DNA of 64,000 bases. Origin: Luidia sarsii. Its lineage: Eukaryota; Echinodermata; Asteroidea; Paxillosida; Luidiidae. How positions within the stretch are numbered: position 1 is the first letter of the stretch; each line of letters begins with the position of its first letter. The position numbers were made by a program, and so were the translations under genes. The stretch is from assembly GCA_949987565.1 (NCBI GenBank), contig OX465107.1, forward strand, positions 7,924,272-7,988,271, written 5' to 3'. The notes beneath the pieces are model-generated. The model did not search any database, had not been told where the DNA came from, and was given only the letters and a program-made list of their open reading frames with translations. Positions 22,878 through 32,784 of the stretch are shown here, in pieces.

Positions 22878-23930
22878 GCTAACAACCCAGGCAGACCCAT
22901 CATCTCTGGCAATGGTTCACCTACGGAACACATATCTCTTTTCATTGACTCTTTTCTCAGACCATTGGTTCCCCAAATCCCCTCCTATGTCCATGACACT
23001 CCCGACTTTGTGCGAAAGTTGGAAAGTGTCAAGGATATAATTCCGACCACTGCTATAATTGGTACCATTGACATTTCCTCTCTATACACTAACATCCCCC
23101 AGGAAGAAGGCATTCAAGCTTGCTCCTCGGCTCTGGCCAAAGGAAAACTGTCTGACCTAACCACCCTCATGAGGTTAGTGCTGGCCAAGAACAATTTCTC
23201 CTTTCTTGGCAAGCACTATCTTCAGGTGCATGGCAATGCCATGGGCACGCGTATGGCTTTGCTTGCCTTTTCATGGGTGACCTTGAGGAACGCATGCTCA
23301 GTGAGGCTCCATGCCGTCCTTGGATTTGGTGGAGATACATATATGACATTTTCTTCATTTGGACTAGGGACGGTAGCAGCTTGAATGCCTTCTTTGACCA
23401 GATCAATTCCTTCCACAGCACTATCAAATTCACATGGGAACACTCTCTCCAGCAGACCCACTTTCTGGATGTCACCGTCCGGAAAGACCTCGACACACTT
23501 ACTACTGACCTGTATTCTAAACCCACCGACACCCATCAATATCTCCATGCCTCCAGTTGTCACCCCAGACATTGTAAGACTGGTATAGCTTACAGCCAGG
23601 CCCTCAGATTGAGGCGCATATGTTCCAATGATTCTGACTTTCCCCGGCATACACGTGTATTGGCCAGTAACTTGGTTGCTAGAGGCTATAGTTCTCGCCA
23701 AGTGAAGAACTCCATTACTAAAGTCCATATTCCATTTCCAGAAGTTCGGCACTCACACAAAAGCCACCAGGTCCTAAGGACAAGCCCAAGGTTCCCTTAG
23801 TTACTTCCTACCACCCTTCTCTTCCTCCTCTCAGGAAGATAACTAAGGAAAACCACCATATTCTCCACACTTCATATCATCTGGCTGATGCCATTCCAAA
23901 TTCGCCTGTTTTGGCTTTCAGGCGCCCCCC
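22878..23930 (+). pseudogene. Penelope-like reverse transcriptase with frameshifts and a mutated catalytic motif
   Basis: Frame 1 (22878-23270) carries GRPIISGNGSPTEH, then DISSLYTNIPQEEG (the first catalytic-Asp motif, DxxSLYTNIP) and GNAMGTRMA. A frameshift near 23265 moves the reading to frame 2, which continues MGDLEERML and WWRYIYDIFFIW. In this family that motif is normally YIDD; here the first Asp is Tyr. FLDVTVRKDL and a YLHASSCHP stretch follow, with a stop at 23798-23800 and another frameshift near 23928. RTs of this type copy the element's RNA at a nicked site; this copy cannot. Confidence 0.85.
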
Positions 23931-23959
23931 GTAACCTGCGTGACTTAATTGTCCGAGCA

Positions 23960-24320
23960 GAGGTTCCCCCTTTGGACTTTTACCTCCTACTAAATTTGGT
24001 ACATTTAAATGTACCTCGAAATGCATTGTTTGCAAGACACATGTCAAGGAAATAGACTCTTTGAATGGACATTCTTCTGGAACTACCCACACGACCTATG
24101 GCTCTATCACGTGCACTACCTCCAACATCATATACCTCATCTCATGTAGAGTTTATGTTCAGTATGTTGGCGAGACCAAAAACATCCTCAAAAAACGTAT
24201 CTATGGCCATAGGTCTACAATCAAAACCGGTAAAATGGACACCCCTGTTGGGTATCACTTTAGTCTCCCTGATCATTCGATATCAGATATGAGTGTACTG
24301 GGCATAGAATCCTTTGGTCA
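23960..24320 (+). pseudogene. GIY-YIG endonuclease domain of the Penelope-like element
   Basis: After a cysteine cluster (FKCTSKCIVCKTH, C-x3-C-x2-C) the frame reads IYLISC, then YVQYVGETKNILKKRI and GHRS. This is the IYLIxC...YVGET pattern of GIY-YIG nucleases, followed by a HFxxxDHSISDMSVLGIE stretch. In Penelope-like elements this domain makes the target-site nick. The frame is open to beyond 24320, but a segment found in the 17.5 kb copy (WMKRLRTIQPHG) is deleted here. Confidence 0.8.
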
Positions 24321-24552
24321 CCGTAGTAATGCTGTCTGTCTAAGCCGTGAGAAAATGTGTTCACTCTTTCACACTTCTCTCTTTGATCTTCCCCCTCTTC
24401 TCACTAATCCCTACATTACCCTACTCCTTGCCCTTCCCTTTGATCTTACCCTACCAGCTTTACTCTTTGTCCTTTGTTTCTCATTCGTGTCCTATTCACT
24501 CTCTTCCCCCTTCCTTCGTGTACATGTATCTGTGTTGTCCTTGTCACTCTGC

Positions 24553-24600
24553 CTTTGAGAAAGGTCCTGCTAGGATCGAAACGTCAGGCCCACTAAATGT
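24553..24600 (+). ncRNA. Hammerhead-ribozyme-like terminal motif of the Penelope element
   Basis: The motif is GCCTTTGAGAAAGGTCCTGC followed by TAGGATCGAAACGTCAGGCC. GGTCC and GGATC can pair as a stem-II hairpin (one G-U), followed by GAAAC and GTC as in minimal type I hammerheads reported from Penelope-like elements. The CUGANGA box is not intact: the aligned bases are TTTGAGA. It is conserved among seven copies in the window. Confidence 0.4.
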
Positions 24601-24869
24601 TATGATTAATATATATGTATCGGCCTCGCCTATCTACCCTCTTCTCTGCCTCTGCGTCTACCTCTGCCTCTACCTCCGCCTATCTTTTTGTGTTTCAATG
24701 AGGGTTTGCCCTTCTTGCACATATCACGGCAGTAGGGTTCATTGGAGTGGTTTCGAGGACTGTCTGGATGGCTTCTGAGACCATTGATATGCATTTCTGA
24801 ACTCAGGGTGCTTGTGATAGCATAATATTTCCATGTTCATTAAGCTACTTCCTTAAAACCAACGAGGTC

Positions 24870-25065
24870 TCAGTCCCGTCCTTTGCCACTTTCTCTGCCT
24901 CCATTTTTGTTTCTCTGCACTTACCCCTGCCTCTACTTCTGCCTCTGCCAATACCTTTGCCTCTCTCTCTCTCTACCTCAGCCGCTGCCTTTTCCACTGT
25001 CTCTGTCTCTGCCTCTTTTTTTTATCTCTCTGCATCTGCCTCACTGCTTTTACCTCTGCCTTTAT
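24870..25065 (+). repeat. Short polypyrimidine tract of cassette unit 12
   Basis: Ordinary unexpanded tract (CCTCTGCC words) ending in ATCATGACACTGTATTGTG just before cassette 12. It shows the ancestral size of the tract, about 200 bp. Confidence 0.6.
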
Positions 25066-25102
25066 CATGACACTGTATTGTGTTTGATTTTCCTGCCCTC
25101 GG

Positions 25103-25273
25103 GAGGCAATGTTGGAACCAGCAAATGCATGATGAAGGTGACGAAACTACCAGACATTGGCCTGGCCTGACTTCCTAACAAGAACTTGAGTAGCGAGGAG
25201 CTGATGAACCTGGCAGAACACATGACAGCCATGAGCTTCATGGAGTGGATCAGGCAGAGCTATAAAGCATCTG
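25103..25273 (+). pseudogene. Exon-like cassette, copy 12
   Basis: 171 bp, TGA at 25168-25170. The acceptor AG has mutated to GG (CCCTCGG). The donor is GTAATCACTTG. Confidence 0.7.
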
Positions 25274-25330
25274 GTAATCACTTGTATAGATTAAATCAGT
25301 GAAATTATAGACACACTTTTAAGACATGAA

Positions 25331-25777
25331 ATGGACATCTAAACCGTGAAAACAGGGTGAAGATTGTCATTTAGCCATGAAAAGAAAATTCTCAGTGTTT
25401 TCACCCCATTTCATGGCACATAGTTAGCCAGTAGTTTTCACGGCATTTTCACAGTGTTTTCACCAGTGGTCTCCAAGGCCACATTCCTGGTGGTAAATGG
25501 CTAGAGGCAGTTTCAAAGTAGATGTATCTGGGAGTGACAGTTGCAAGCACACACCATACAGTACCTCTATGGTTACTGAGGGCCCTTTACTTGTAATTGA
25601 ATTAGCCATCCCTCAAGGCTAGTCTTTTAAGTGACCTTAAGATGACCTTATCAGGTCAGAGAGGCAATTTTGTTCATGGTGAATTCACTGTAAAATGTTG
25701 CTGTGAAATCACAGTATTTGTTTAGTTTTACAGTGAAATGTCATTTTCACCCCTTTTTTACGGTTTAGATGTTCATA
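25331..25777. mobile_element. Complete MITE with about 30-bp inverted ends
   Basis: The left end reads ATGGACATCTAAACCGTGAA and the right end, inverted, ATGAACATCTAAACCGT, both continuing into AAAA..GGGTGAA. Comparison with the host repeat (CATGACATGAGGCT) suggests a 4-bp ATGA duplication. The interior is rich in TTTTCAC/GTGAAAA words that could pair. Truncated relatives are at 21569-21860 and 28472-28587. I cannot assign a superfamily. Confidence 0.7.
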
Positions 25778-26175
25778 TGAGGCTATAATAGGAAATACTG
25801 TGAATATGCCTTTTGGTGAGGACTGCTTGAGGATATAAGTCAGTGAGAAAGTGTTTCAATGAGGGTTTGCCCTTCTTGCACAAATCACGGCAGTAGGGTT
25901 CATTGGAATGGTTTCAAAGACTATTTGGATGACTTCTGGGACCATTAAAATTCATTTCTCACCTCAGGGTGCTTGTGATAACATTAGGATCTTTCCAAGA
26001 TCATTGATTTACTTCTTAAAACCAACGACGCCTCAGGCACTGACTCTGCCTCTGCCTCTCTTTTTCTTTTTCTTTCTCATCTGCATTTGCCCCTGTCTCT
26101 GCCAATACCTTTGCCTCTGCTTCTGCCCTGCCTTTACCTCTCCCTCTGCCTCAGTCCCTGCCTTTGCCACTGTCT

Positions 26176-27831
26176 CAGGCCTCAAACTTAAGTAAAAAAG
26201 GGGCAGGCCACTTTGGCCTTGCCGTCATCAAAATTGCACAGGGCACCAAGGCCAACTCAAGGGGGCACCAAGGCCAACTCACTGTGGCATCAAAAGACCA
26301 ATCAAAAGGCCAAACCTTTATTTTACATTTGTATACAGCCAGTGTATACACATCAAATCTGTATAGTGTAGGTCACATAACACCATGTCGCCTTCCTTAA
26401 TAAAATAAAATTTAAAAATCAATTTTATTTTGAAGGGTAGAAAGATGGGTGCACCTAGGCTTTGGCGGTTTGGGAAAAATAAAAAAAAAACCAAAAAACG
26501 CCGGACCCTCGACTGGGTGAAACCATGGAGGAATAAGAAGAGGTGAAACCGTAGAACCGTGGGGTTTTTTTTAATGAGAAAGAAAAAAATATATAAAAAA
26601 ATATATAGAAAAAACCCACACAATTCCAATTTAGAACCCCATTATTATCCCAATCTATGTTTTGTTTCGGTAGTAAAATAAATTGTCCTTTTTTGTAGCG
26701 TAATCGTCTCGCTAAAACGTCTGGAAGTTCCGATCAGAGTAGCGCAGCGTACTCGTAGCAGCCATGCAGCCGCTGTGCACGTGAACTGTGCAGTATACAG
26801 TGTGTGCAAAGAAGTGTTGTGTCATGTCACATATTGCCGCGCGTAGGCTGGTTTTGGCCCTCCTGCTCCTGTAGCGTCGCTATGGCTTTACCTAGAGGCG
26901 GAAACCAAACCTAGACTTGCCAATACGCTAACGTCGCAAAGGGAAATCGGTTATAACTAAAATGCGCTACTTTCATCGTTTGTCTCTGAATGTTGTTTCC
27001 GCGTAATTCAATATTATTTCCTTCGTCATTAATTTTGAAAGTGGTAAGAATAGAAAGAAGAGAATACAGGCTTCAATTTAAGGGTAAAATCGACAGATTT
27101 GGACGATGTTTACAGGGTAGACGCTTGGCGGTCGAAAAACGCGAGTTTGACTTTTTTCCGGCGTTTTGGCTTGATCTTCCGTGGCACCACACGGAGCGAT
27201 TTTGCAAAAATAATATGTAATTTTCAACTTCCGATATCTCAACAAATGAACGACAAATCCATCTAAAAAATTCTACAATTCTAGAAAATACTTTTCTTAT
27301 GAGGAGTGCGTACTTCAGTTGACGGCGAAACTCGAAACATCGCTATTACAACTGTAATAAACATTAGTTTAGTTGTTAGAAAACAACTGTAAGGACTGGT
27401 GGAAGTCTGCTAATCATTGTGCACGTGCTGAGTGCACACACACTGGTTGATCGGACAGCGGTCTCGCACCATGATGATCAGCCTCAACATAAATGTACGT
27501 GTACTGTATGCAGAGATACATAAGATGAGCGTTCGCAAATCACGGGGACGAGTATGATCCCAACAGCCGATTTTACTGCAGATTTGGTCGGCAAATGCCT
27601 AAAATGTCTGACACAAAACATTGTTGTTTTTAAATTCAAAAGAAAAAAAAACATTTTTGAAATAATGTTTGTATTCACGTACGGATTTTGCACGGATGTA
27701 GAGGTATAAATACAAAAGGGCACGCCGGCCAAGTTGGCCGCGACAAGTATATTTTTTGAAGGGGCATCGCGGCCAAGTTGGAAGGGCACGCGGCCATTGG
27801 CCGCGGTGGCCGCGGTAAAGATCGAGGCCTG
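26176..27831 (-). mobile_element. hAT-like element related internally to the one at 3449-4701
   Basis: It starts CAGGCCTCAAACTT and ends GATCGAGGCCTG, within a pyrimidine tract and with CTGTCT on both sides (26170-26175, 27832-27837). About 26390-27640 is the inverse of about 4690-3590, including a shared block around ACCGAAACAAAACAT. The subterminal regions are unrelated to that element: here they hold GGGCAC plus GGCCAA/TTGGCC words, for example GGCCAAGTTGGCC near 27728. No transposase frame is seen. Confidence 0.75.
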
Positions 27832-27936
27832 CTGTCTCTGTCTTTGTCTCCCTGTTTGTATATCTTCCTCTGTCTGTCTACGTTTGCCTCTGCCTTTATG
27901 ATGACACTGTATTGCTTTTGATTTATCTGCCCTCAG

Positions 27937-28107
27937 GAGGCGATGTTGGGACCAACAAATCCATGATGAACTTAGCAAAACTACCAGACATGGGCCTGGC
28001 CTGACTTCCTATCAAGAACTTGAGCAGCAAGAAACTGATGAACCTGGTAGAAGACATGATAGCCATGGGCTTCATGGAGTGGATCAGGCGGGACTATAGA
28101 ACATCTG
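27937..28107 (+). pseudogene. Exon-like cassette, copy 13
   Basis: 171 bp, acceptor CCCTCAG and donor GTAATTACTTG intact. TGA at 28002-28004. CTATCAAG replaces CTAACAAG, as in copy 15, linking the two. Confidence 0.7.
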
Positions 28108-28293
28108 GTAATTACTTGACTAGATTGAATCAGGTGATGTGTAGACACACTGTTATTAGTTTTAACTCATGACATGAGGCTTTAATAGGAAATAATGTGA
28201 AGATGCCTTTAGGTAAGGACTGCTTGTGGATACACTGCATTTTCCTCTGTCTTTATCGTGACACTGTATTGCGTTTGATTTTTCTGCCCTCAG

Positions 28294-28423
28294 GAGGTGA
28301 TGTTGGAACCAGGACATGCATGCTGAAGGTAACAAAACTACCAGACATGGGCCTGGCCTGACTTCTATACAAGAACTTGAGAAGCAAGGAGCTGATGAAG
28401 CTGGCAGGACTATCAAGCATCTG
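28294..28423 (+). pseudogene. Exon-like cassette, copy 14 (internal deletion)
   Basis: Acceptor CCCTCAG, TGA at 28359-28361, donor GTAATTACTT. About 40 bp between CTGGCAG and GACTATCAAG are missing, removing the MSFMEW block. Confidence 0.65.
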
Positions 28424-28471
28424 GTAATTACTTTGCTAGATTGAATCATGTTTAAGTCATGAAATGACACT

Positions 28472-28587
28472 ATGAACATCTAAACCGTGAAAACAGAGTG
28501 AAAATTTTCATTTAGCCGTGAAAAGAAATTTAAGTGTTTTCACCCCCATTTCACGGTGCACTGTTAGCCAATAGTTTTCACTGCACT
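28472..28587. mobile_element. MITE, 3'-truncated copy
   Basis: Starts ATGAACATCTAAACCGTGAA at 28472 and follows the left half of the 25331 element up to TTAGCCAATAGTTTTCACTG, where it passes into ordinary array intron. Confidence 0.65.
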
Positions 28588-28607
28588 TCCTTAAGGACTG
28601 CTTGAGG

Positions 28608-28690
28608 ATACAATCAGTGAGAAGGTGTTTCAATGAGGGTTTGCCCTTATTGCACATATCAAGGCAGTAGGGTTTATTGGAGTAGATTTC
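28608..28690 (-). pseudogene. Antisense C2H2 zinc-finger-like relic
   Basis: The minus strand reads YSNKPYCLDMCNKGKPSLKH in a longer open frame. CLDMC keeps the C-x2-C spacing; the histidine half is lost, as in the other copies. Confidence 0.35.
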
Positions 28691-29037
28691 GAGGACTGTC
28701 CGGATGGCTTCTGAGACCATTGATATGCATTTCTGAAGTAAGGGTGCTTGTGAACAGATTAGAATCTTTCTATGATCATTGAGCTGCTTCGCTTTTTGTT
28801 TCTCTGCATTTGCCTTTGCCTCGGTCCCTGTCTCTCCCTGCCTCCTTCCCATATATAATATGCCCCTTCCCCTGCCCCTCCCTCTGACCCTGTCTCAATA
28901 TCTGTCTGAATATATGTCTCTATCTCTAGTCTGCCCCTGTCTCTGCCTCTACATGTGCCTCTGCCTCTGACTCTGCCTGTGATTCTGTCTCTGTCTTAAA
29001 GTGGGCCTCTTACAACTATAGACTTCTGTTAACAAAA

Positions 29038-29480
29038 AAATTATATAGAAGAATGTTGCAAACTGCTTACTGACTAAAATTACCAAAAGGCAAATCTCAA
29101 AATTTAGTGGGCCTGACGTTTTGATCCTAGCAGGACCTTTCTCAACGGCAGAGTGACAAGGACAAAAACAGATACATGTACACGAAGGAAGGGGGAAGAG
29201 AGTGAATAGAACACGGATGAGAAACAAAGGACAAAGAGGAAAGCTGGCTGGGTGAGATCAAAGGGAAGGGCAAGGAGTAGGGTAGGGATTAGTGAGAGGA
29301 GGGGGAAAGATCAAAGAGAGAAGTGTGGAGGAGTGAACACAAAAGAGGGATTATCAGAAAGCTGCATGGTGTTAGTCATTACCCTCCTGGATGTTGAGAC
29401 CATGTGGTTGAATAGTCTGAAGGCTCTTCATCCACATTTCCTTACGGCTAAGACGGACAGCTTTACTACGGCATAGTCTT
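29038..29480 (-). mobile_element. Penelope-like 3' end, minus orientation
   Basis: Begins with the element tail (ATGTTGCAAACTGCTTACTG), then the inverted hammerhead-like motif at 29110-29150, then the A/G-rich untranslated region, and ends in the CATGTGGTTGAATAGTC coding-end segment near 29470. It meets an oppositely oriented fragment at about 29480. Confidence 0.7.
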
Positions 29481-29655
29481 CTCACTAATCCCTACCCTAC
29501 TCCTTGTCCTTCCCTTTGATCTCACCCTACCAGCTTTCCTCTTTGTCTTCATCCGTGTCCTATGCACTCTCTTCCCCCTTCCTTCGTGTACATGTATCTG
29601 TTTTGTCCTTTGAGAAAGGTCCTGCTAGGATCGAAACAGCAGGCCCACTAAAAAA
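29481..29655 (+). mobile_element. Penelope-like 3' end, plus orientation
   Basis: Runs from TTCTCACTAATCCCTACCC through TTTGAGAAAGGTCCTGC to AGGCCCACTAAA. GAAACAGCAGG replaces GAAACGTCAGG, so the putative cleavage-site region is mutated. Together with the preceding feature it forms an inverted pair. Confidence 0.7.
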
Positions 29656-29659
29656 ATTA

Positions 29660-30590
29660 CGAAAAAAAAAAACCTTTTGATGAACAGCTTGCTGTGGCCA
29701 AATCGAGAAAAGGATGAATGATGTCATATTTATATGTAATGACATCGTGACGTTCATCTTGGGAGTCCGCGACTTTTGTGGGTGTACGTGACAACAAGCG
29801 GCCAAAGTGGATTCGCGTTTTAAAGCTTGTTCCAAATTCCCAAGTTTGTTCAAGTTTAATTTAAGTTACAGCCTGATAACAAGGTATTGTTTTCCTCTGA
29901 ACACATTGCCACTGCTATTCACGATGCCACAATCGTGTGTGGTTGTGGTTGTAGTCGAAACACCAGGAAAAATCCTGTCTTTTTAACACGACACGAGTGG
30001 GTCCGCTTTGTAAAGAACACTCGCTCTGACTGAAAGGCTTCTATGTGCCATGGGATTAGTCTGAGTAACTTGGACCGTCATACTGTTTTACATTCAACCA
30101 AAGCAAATTCACATTCACCCAAAGCCAAACAAACCTGAGTGAGTGGCTATAAACAATTGTTGTAGAGCGCATTCATAAAAAACAGGTACATGTAAACTGG
30201 CTTGAACTAGTAGCTTCAGCCATAATTATCGAAAATCACACGTCAAGCGTGCACCAACTATGCGCTAACAGAATAATAATGTCTAGTGCAAGCCATGCTG
30301 TAGTCCAGGTCCATGACCCCACTGTGCCGTGCGTGTATTTTGTTGTTTTCAATGACTCCCAAGATGTACGGCATCAAGCTTATTGCTCAATTGGCCCATG
30401 ACCTTGGTTTTGCAAATTGCGGGTGATATGAACCCCCCTAAAAAATTATTTGTGCGGGTTAGAGTTAAGATTTGTTTATTCAGTATCAATGTTTTATTCT
30501 GATGTAACAAACAACTTGAACTACACACAAAAATAGTTGAAATCAGTTCAAGTCTGGATACTTAGATACACACTTTAATATATGTCATTG
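29660..30590. other. Unassigned unique-looking DNA
   Basis: No credible gene, repeat or RNA recognised. It interrupts the array between a Penelope fragment and the next pyrimidine tract, and could be intron or part of an unrecognised insertion. Confidence 0.4.
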
Positions 30591-30599
30591 TCTCAACCT

Positions 30600-31330
30600 C
30601 TACATCTGCCACTGCCTCTGCCCTCTTTTTATTTATCTGCATTTGCCCGTGCCTCTGCCCCTGCCTTTGCCTCTCCGTCTGCCTCTGCCCCTGCCTTTGC
30701 CTCTCCGTCTGCCTCTGCCCCTGCCTCTGCCCCTGCCTCTGCCCCTGCCTTTGCCTCTCCGTCTGCCTCTGCCCCTGCCTTTGCCTCTCCGTCTGCCTTT
30801 GCCCCTGCCTCTGCCCCTGCCTCTGCCCCTGCCTTTGCCTCTCCGTCTGCCTCGGACCCTGCCTTTGCCTCTCCTTCTGCCTCTGTCCCTCCGTCTGCCT
30901 CTGCCCCTGTCTGTGCCTCTCCGTCTGCCTCTGCCCCAGCCTTTGCCTCTCCGTCTGCCTCTGCCCCTGCCTTTGCCTCTCCTTCTGCCTCTGTCCCTCC
31001 GTCTGCCTCTGCCCCTGTCTCTGCCTCTCCGTCTGCCTCTGCCCCTCCGTCTGCCTCTGCCCCTGTCTTTGCCTCTTTGTCTGCCTCTGCCCCTGCCTTT
31101 GCCTCTCCGTCTGCCTCTGCCCCTGCCTTTGCCTCTCCGTCTGCCTCTGCCCCAGCCTTTGCCTCTCCGTCTGCCTTTGTCCCTGCCTTTGCCTCTCCGT
31201 CTGCCTCTGCCCCAGCCTTTGCCTCTCCGTCTGCCTCTGCCCCAGCCTTTGCCTCTCCGTCTGCCTCGGTCTCTGCCTTTGCCTCTCCGTCTGCCTCTGC
31301 CCCTGCCTTTGCCACTGTCTCTCCCTGCCT
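30600..31330 (+). repeat. 30-bp pyrimidine minisatellite (CTCCGTCTGC variant)
   Basis: Unit GCCTTTGCCTCTCCGTCTGC plus CTCTGCCCCT, about 20 copies, with the distinct CTCCGTCTG word absent from the other tracts. It again occupies the acceptor-tract position, ahead of cassette copy 15. Confidence 0.9.
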
Positions 31331-31384
31331 CCCTTTTTTTCCTCTACTTTTTATCATGACACTGTTTTGTGTTTGATTTAACTG

Positions 31385-31520
31385 CATGACAAACTACCAA
31401 ACATGGGCCCAGCCTGACTTCCTATCAAGAACTTGAGCAGCGAGGAGCTGATGAACCTGGCAGAAGACATGACAGCCATGAGCTTCATGGAGTGGATCAG
31501 GCAGGACTATAGAACATCTG
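31385..31520 (+). pseudogene. Exon-like cassette, copy 15 (5' truncated)
   Basis: TTTGATTTAACTG is joined to CATGACAAACTACC, so the acceptor and first 30 bp or so are gone. TGA at 31415-31417; donor GTAATTACTTG present. Downstream intron closely resembles that of copy 13. Confidence 0.65.
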
Positions 31521-31716
31521 GTAATTACTTGACTAGATTGAATCAGGTGATGTGTAGACACACTGTTATTAGTGTTAAGTCATGACATGAGGCTATAATA
31601 GGAAATAATGTGAAGATGCCTTTAGGTAAGGACTGCTTGTGGATACACTGCATTTTCCTCTGTCTTTATCGTGACACTGTATTGTGTTTGATTTTTCTGC
31701 CCTCAGGAGGTGATGT

Positions 31717-31845
31717 TGGAACCGGCACATGCATGGAAGGAGCATGGAGCTGATGAGGCTGGCAGGAGACATGAAAGCCATGAGCTTCATTTTACAACAG
31801 GAGGCGATGTTGGGTTCAACAATTGCATGATGAAGGTGGCTTACA
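31717..31845 (+). pseudogene. Exon-like cassette, copy 16 (rearranged)
   Basis: Acceptor CCCTCAG followed by GAGGTGATGTTGGAACC, a large internal deletion, and then a second partial cassette start (CAGGAGGCGATGTTGGG) at about 31798. There is no donor. This marks the right edge of the array. Confidence 0.55.
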
Positions 31846-31994
31846 ACTTCACAGAACTTAAGATCTATTAAAAAACAATTAACAGTTTATTACATAAAAC
31901 CTATTGATGATTTAACAGAATGGGTTGTTCCATGTCAGACCAACGCACTTCCTGACTTAAGGTTTTCCGATTTTTACCCAAGTTTGTATGTAAG

Positions 31995-32555
31995 TACCGG
32001 TAGGTATCAATGAGCAATGAATGCATGCCAATTTTTAAAAGGAATCCCTTCACCCATGTGGCCGGTACGTATCTTCAAAAATATGGACATTTTCATGTTC
32101 AGAAACTAGCTTTTTACAGGATTAAACCATAACTCGGTCACATTTCCACAAAAGTATGCAAATTTGGTATCAAAATTATCAGAATTAGATGCTCTAAGTG
32201 ACACTATCCTAGAATAAAATAAATAAATAAAGTTGATACCTATGACTTCTGACACATGACCTATGACCCAGTGTTACCAAAAAATGTCATTCCTAATTTT
32301 CATTAAACGACACCTGCATGATAGAACAGGCCTTCCTCTACAATACCAAATTATACCTAATTCTGTTAATTTTGATACCAAATTTGTATATTTTTGTGGA
32401 AATGTGACCGAGTTATTGTTTAATCCTGCGAAGAGGTAGTGTCTGAACGTGAATATGTCCTTATTTTTTAAATATGCGTACTTGCCACATGGGTGGAGGC
32501 ATTCCAGTAAAACTTTGCATGCATGCATTCATTGTTCGCTGATACCTACTAGGCA
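31995..32555. repeat. Fold-back element with about 200-bp imperfect inverted arms
   Basis: The left arm at about 31995-32200 (GGTATCAATGAGCAATGAATG, then CACCCATGTGGC, ACTCGGTCACATTTCCAC, TTTGGTATCAAAATTA) matches the reverse complement of about 32330-32555. The loop is about 130 bp. A third fragment (GGGTATCAAAATTATCAGAA) lies at 32812-32833 beside the next minisatellite. No coding content. Confidence 0.75.
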
Positions 32556-32784
32556 AACAATTATAATTATAAGCAGAACCTACTTAACCCAGTGCTTCAC
32601 TGAAATAAAAAGGGTTTATTTGTTGTAATTTTAGGAAGTGCTGTAGTTCTATTTAGGCCTAACTGACACTCCTTTGCTGGCAGTAATAGTAGTACATCAT
32701 GTATTCAACTTAACATCATATGGCAGTATATGTGACACTGTTCATATGGTAAACTGTCGTGTTTGAGTCAGTGTCGAGTCCATA

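Larger units (their letters stand above)
22878..24610 (+). mobile_element. Penelope-like retroelement, 5' truncated and inactivated
   Basis: Contains a reverse transcriptase, a GIY-YIG endonuclease and a terminal motif in the order expected of Penelope-like elements with a C-terminal endonuclease. The N-terminus is missing: the first recognisable residues (GRPIISGNG) follow a 19-bp inverted fragment of the element's own terminus (TGATATACAAAAATGTTGC) at 22860. The 3' end carries TTTGAGAAAGGTCCTGC, then TAGGATCGAAACGTC. Other partial copies in the window are at 17.3, 29.0, 29.5, 45.5, 47.8 and 56.0 kb. Confidence 0.85.
5711..31860 (+). repeat. Degenerate tandem array of intron-exon-intron units
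   Basis: Units share, in order, a tail like CTACTTCCTTAAAACCAACG, a pyrimidine tract, GTGTTTGATTTAACTGCCCT, the acceptor CAG, a 171-bp cassette, the donor GTAATTACTTG, and about 300 bp of conserved intron with an antisense zinc-finger-like relic. The first unit is at 2030-2427 and was separated from the rest by the hAT insertion. Seventeen cassette copies are listed individually; unit length varies from roughly 0.5 kb to over 3 kb because the pyrimidine tract expands. The array is interrupted at 14654-16893 and 26176-27831 and by Penelope and MITE copies. The host gene is not recognised. Confidence 0.8.
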
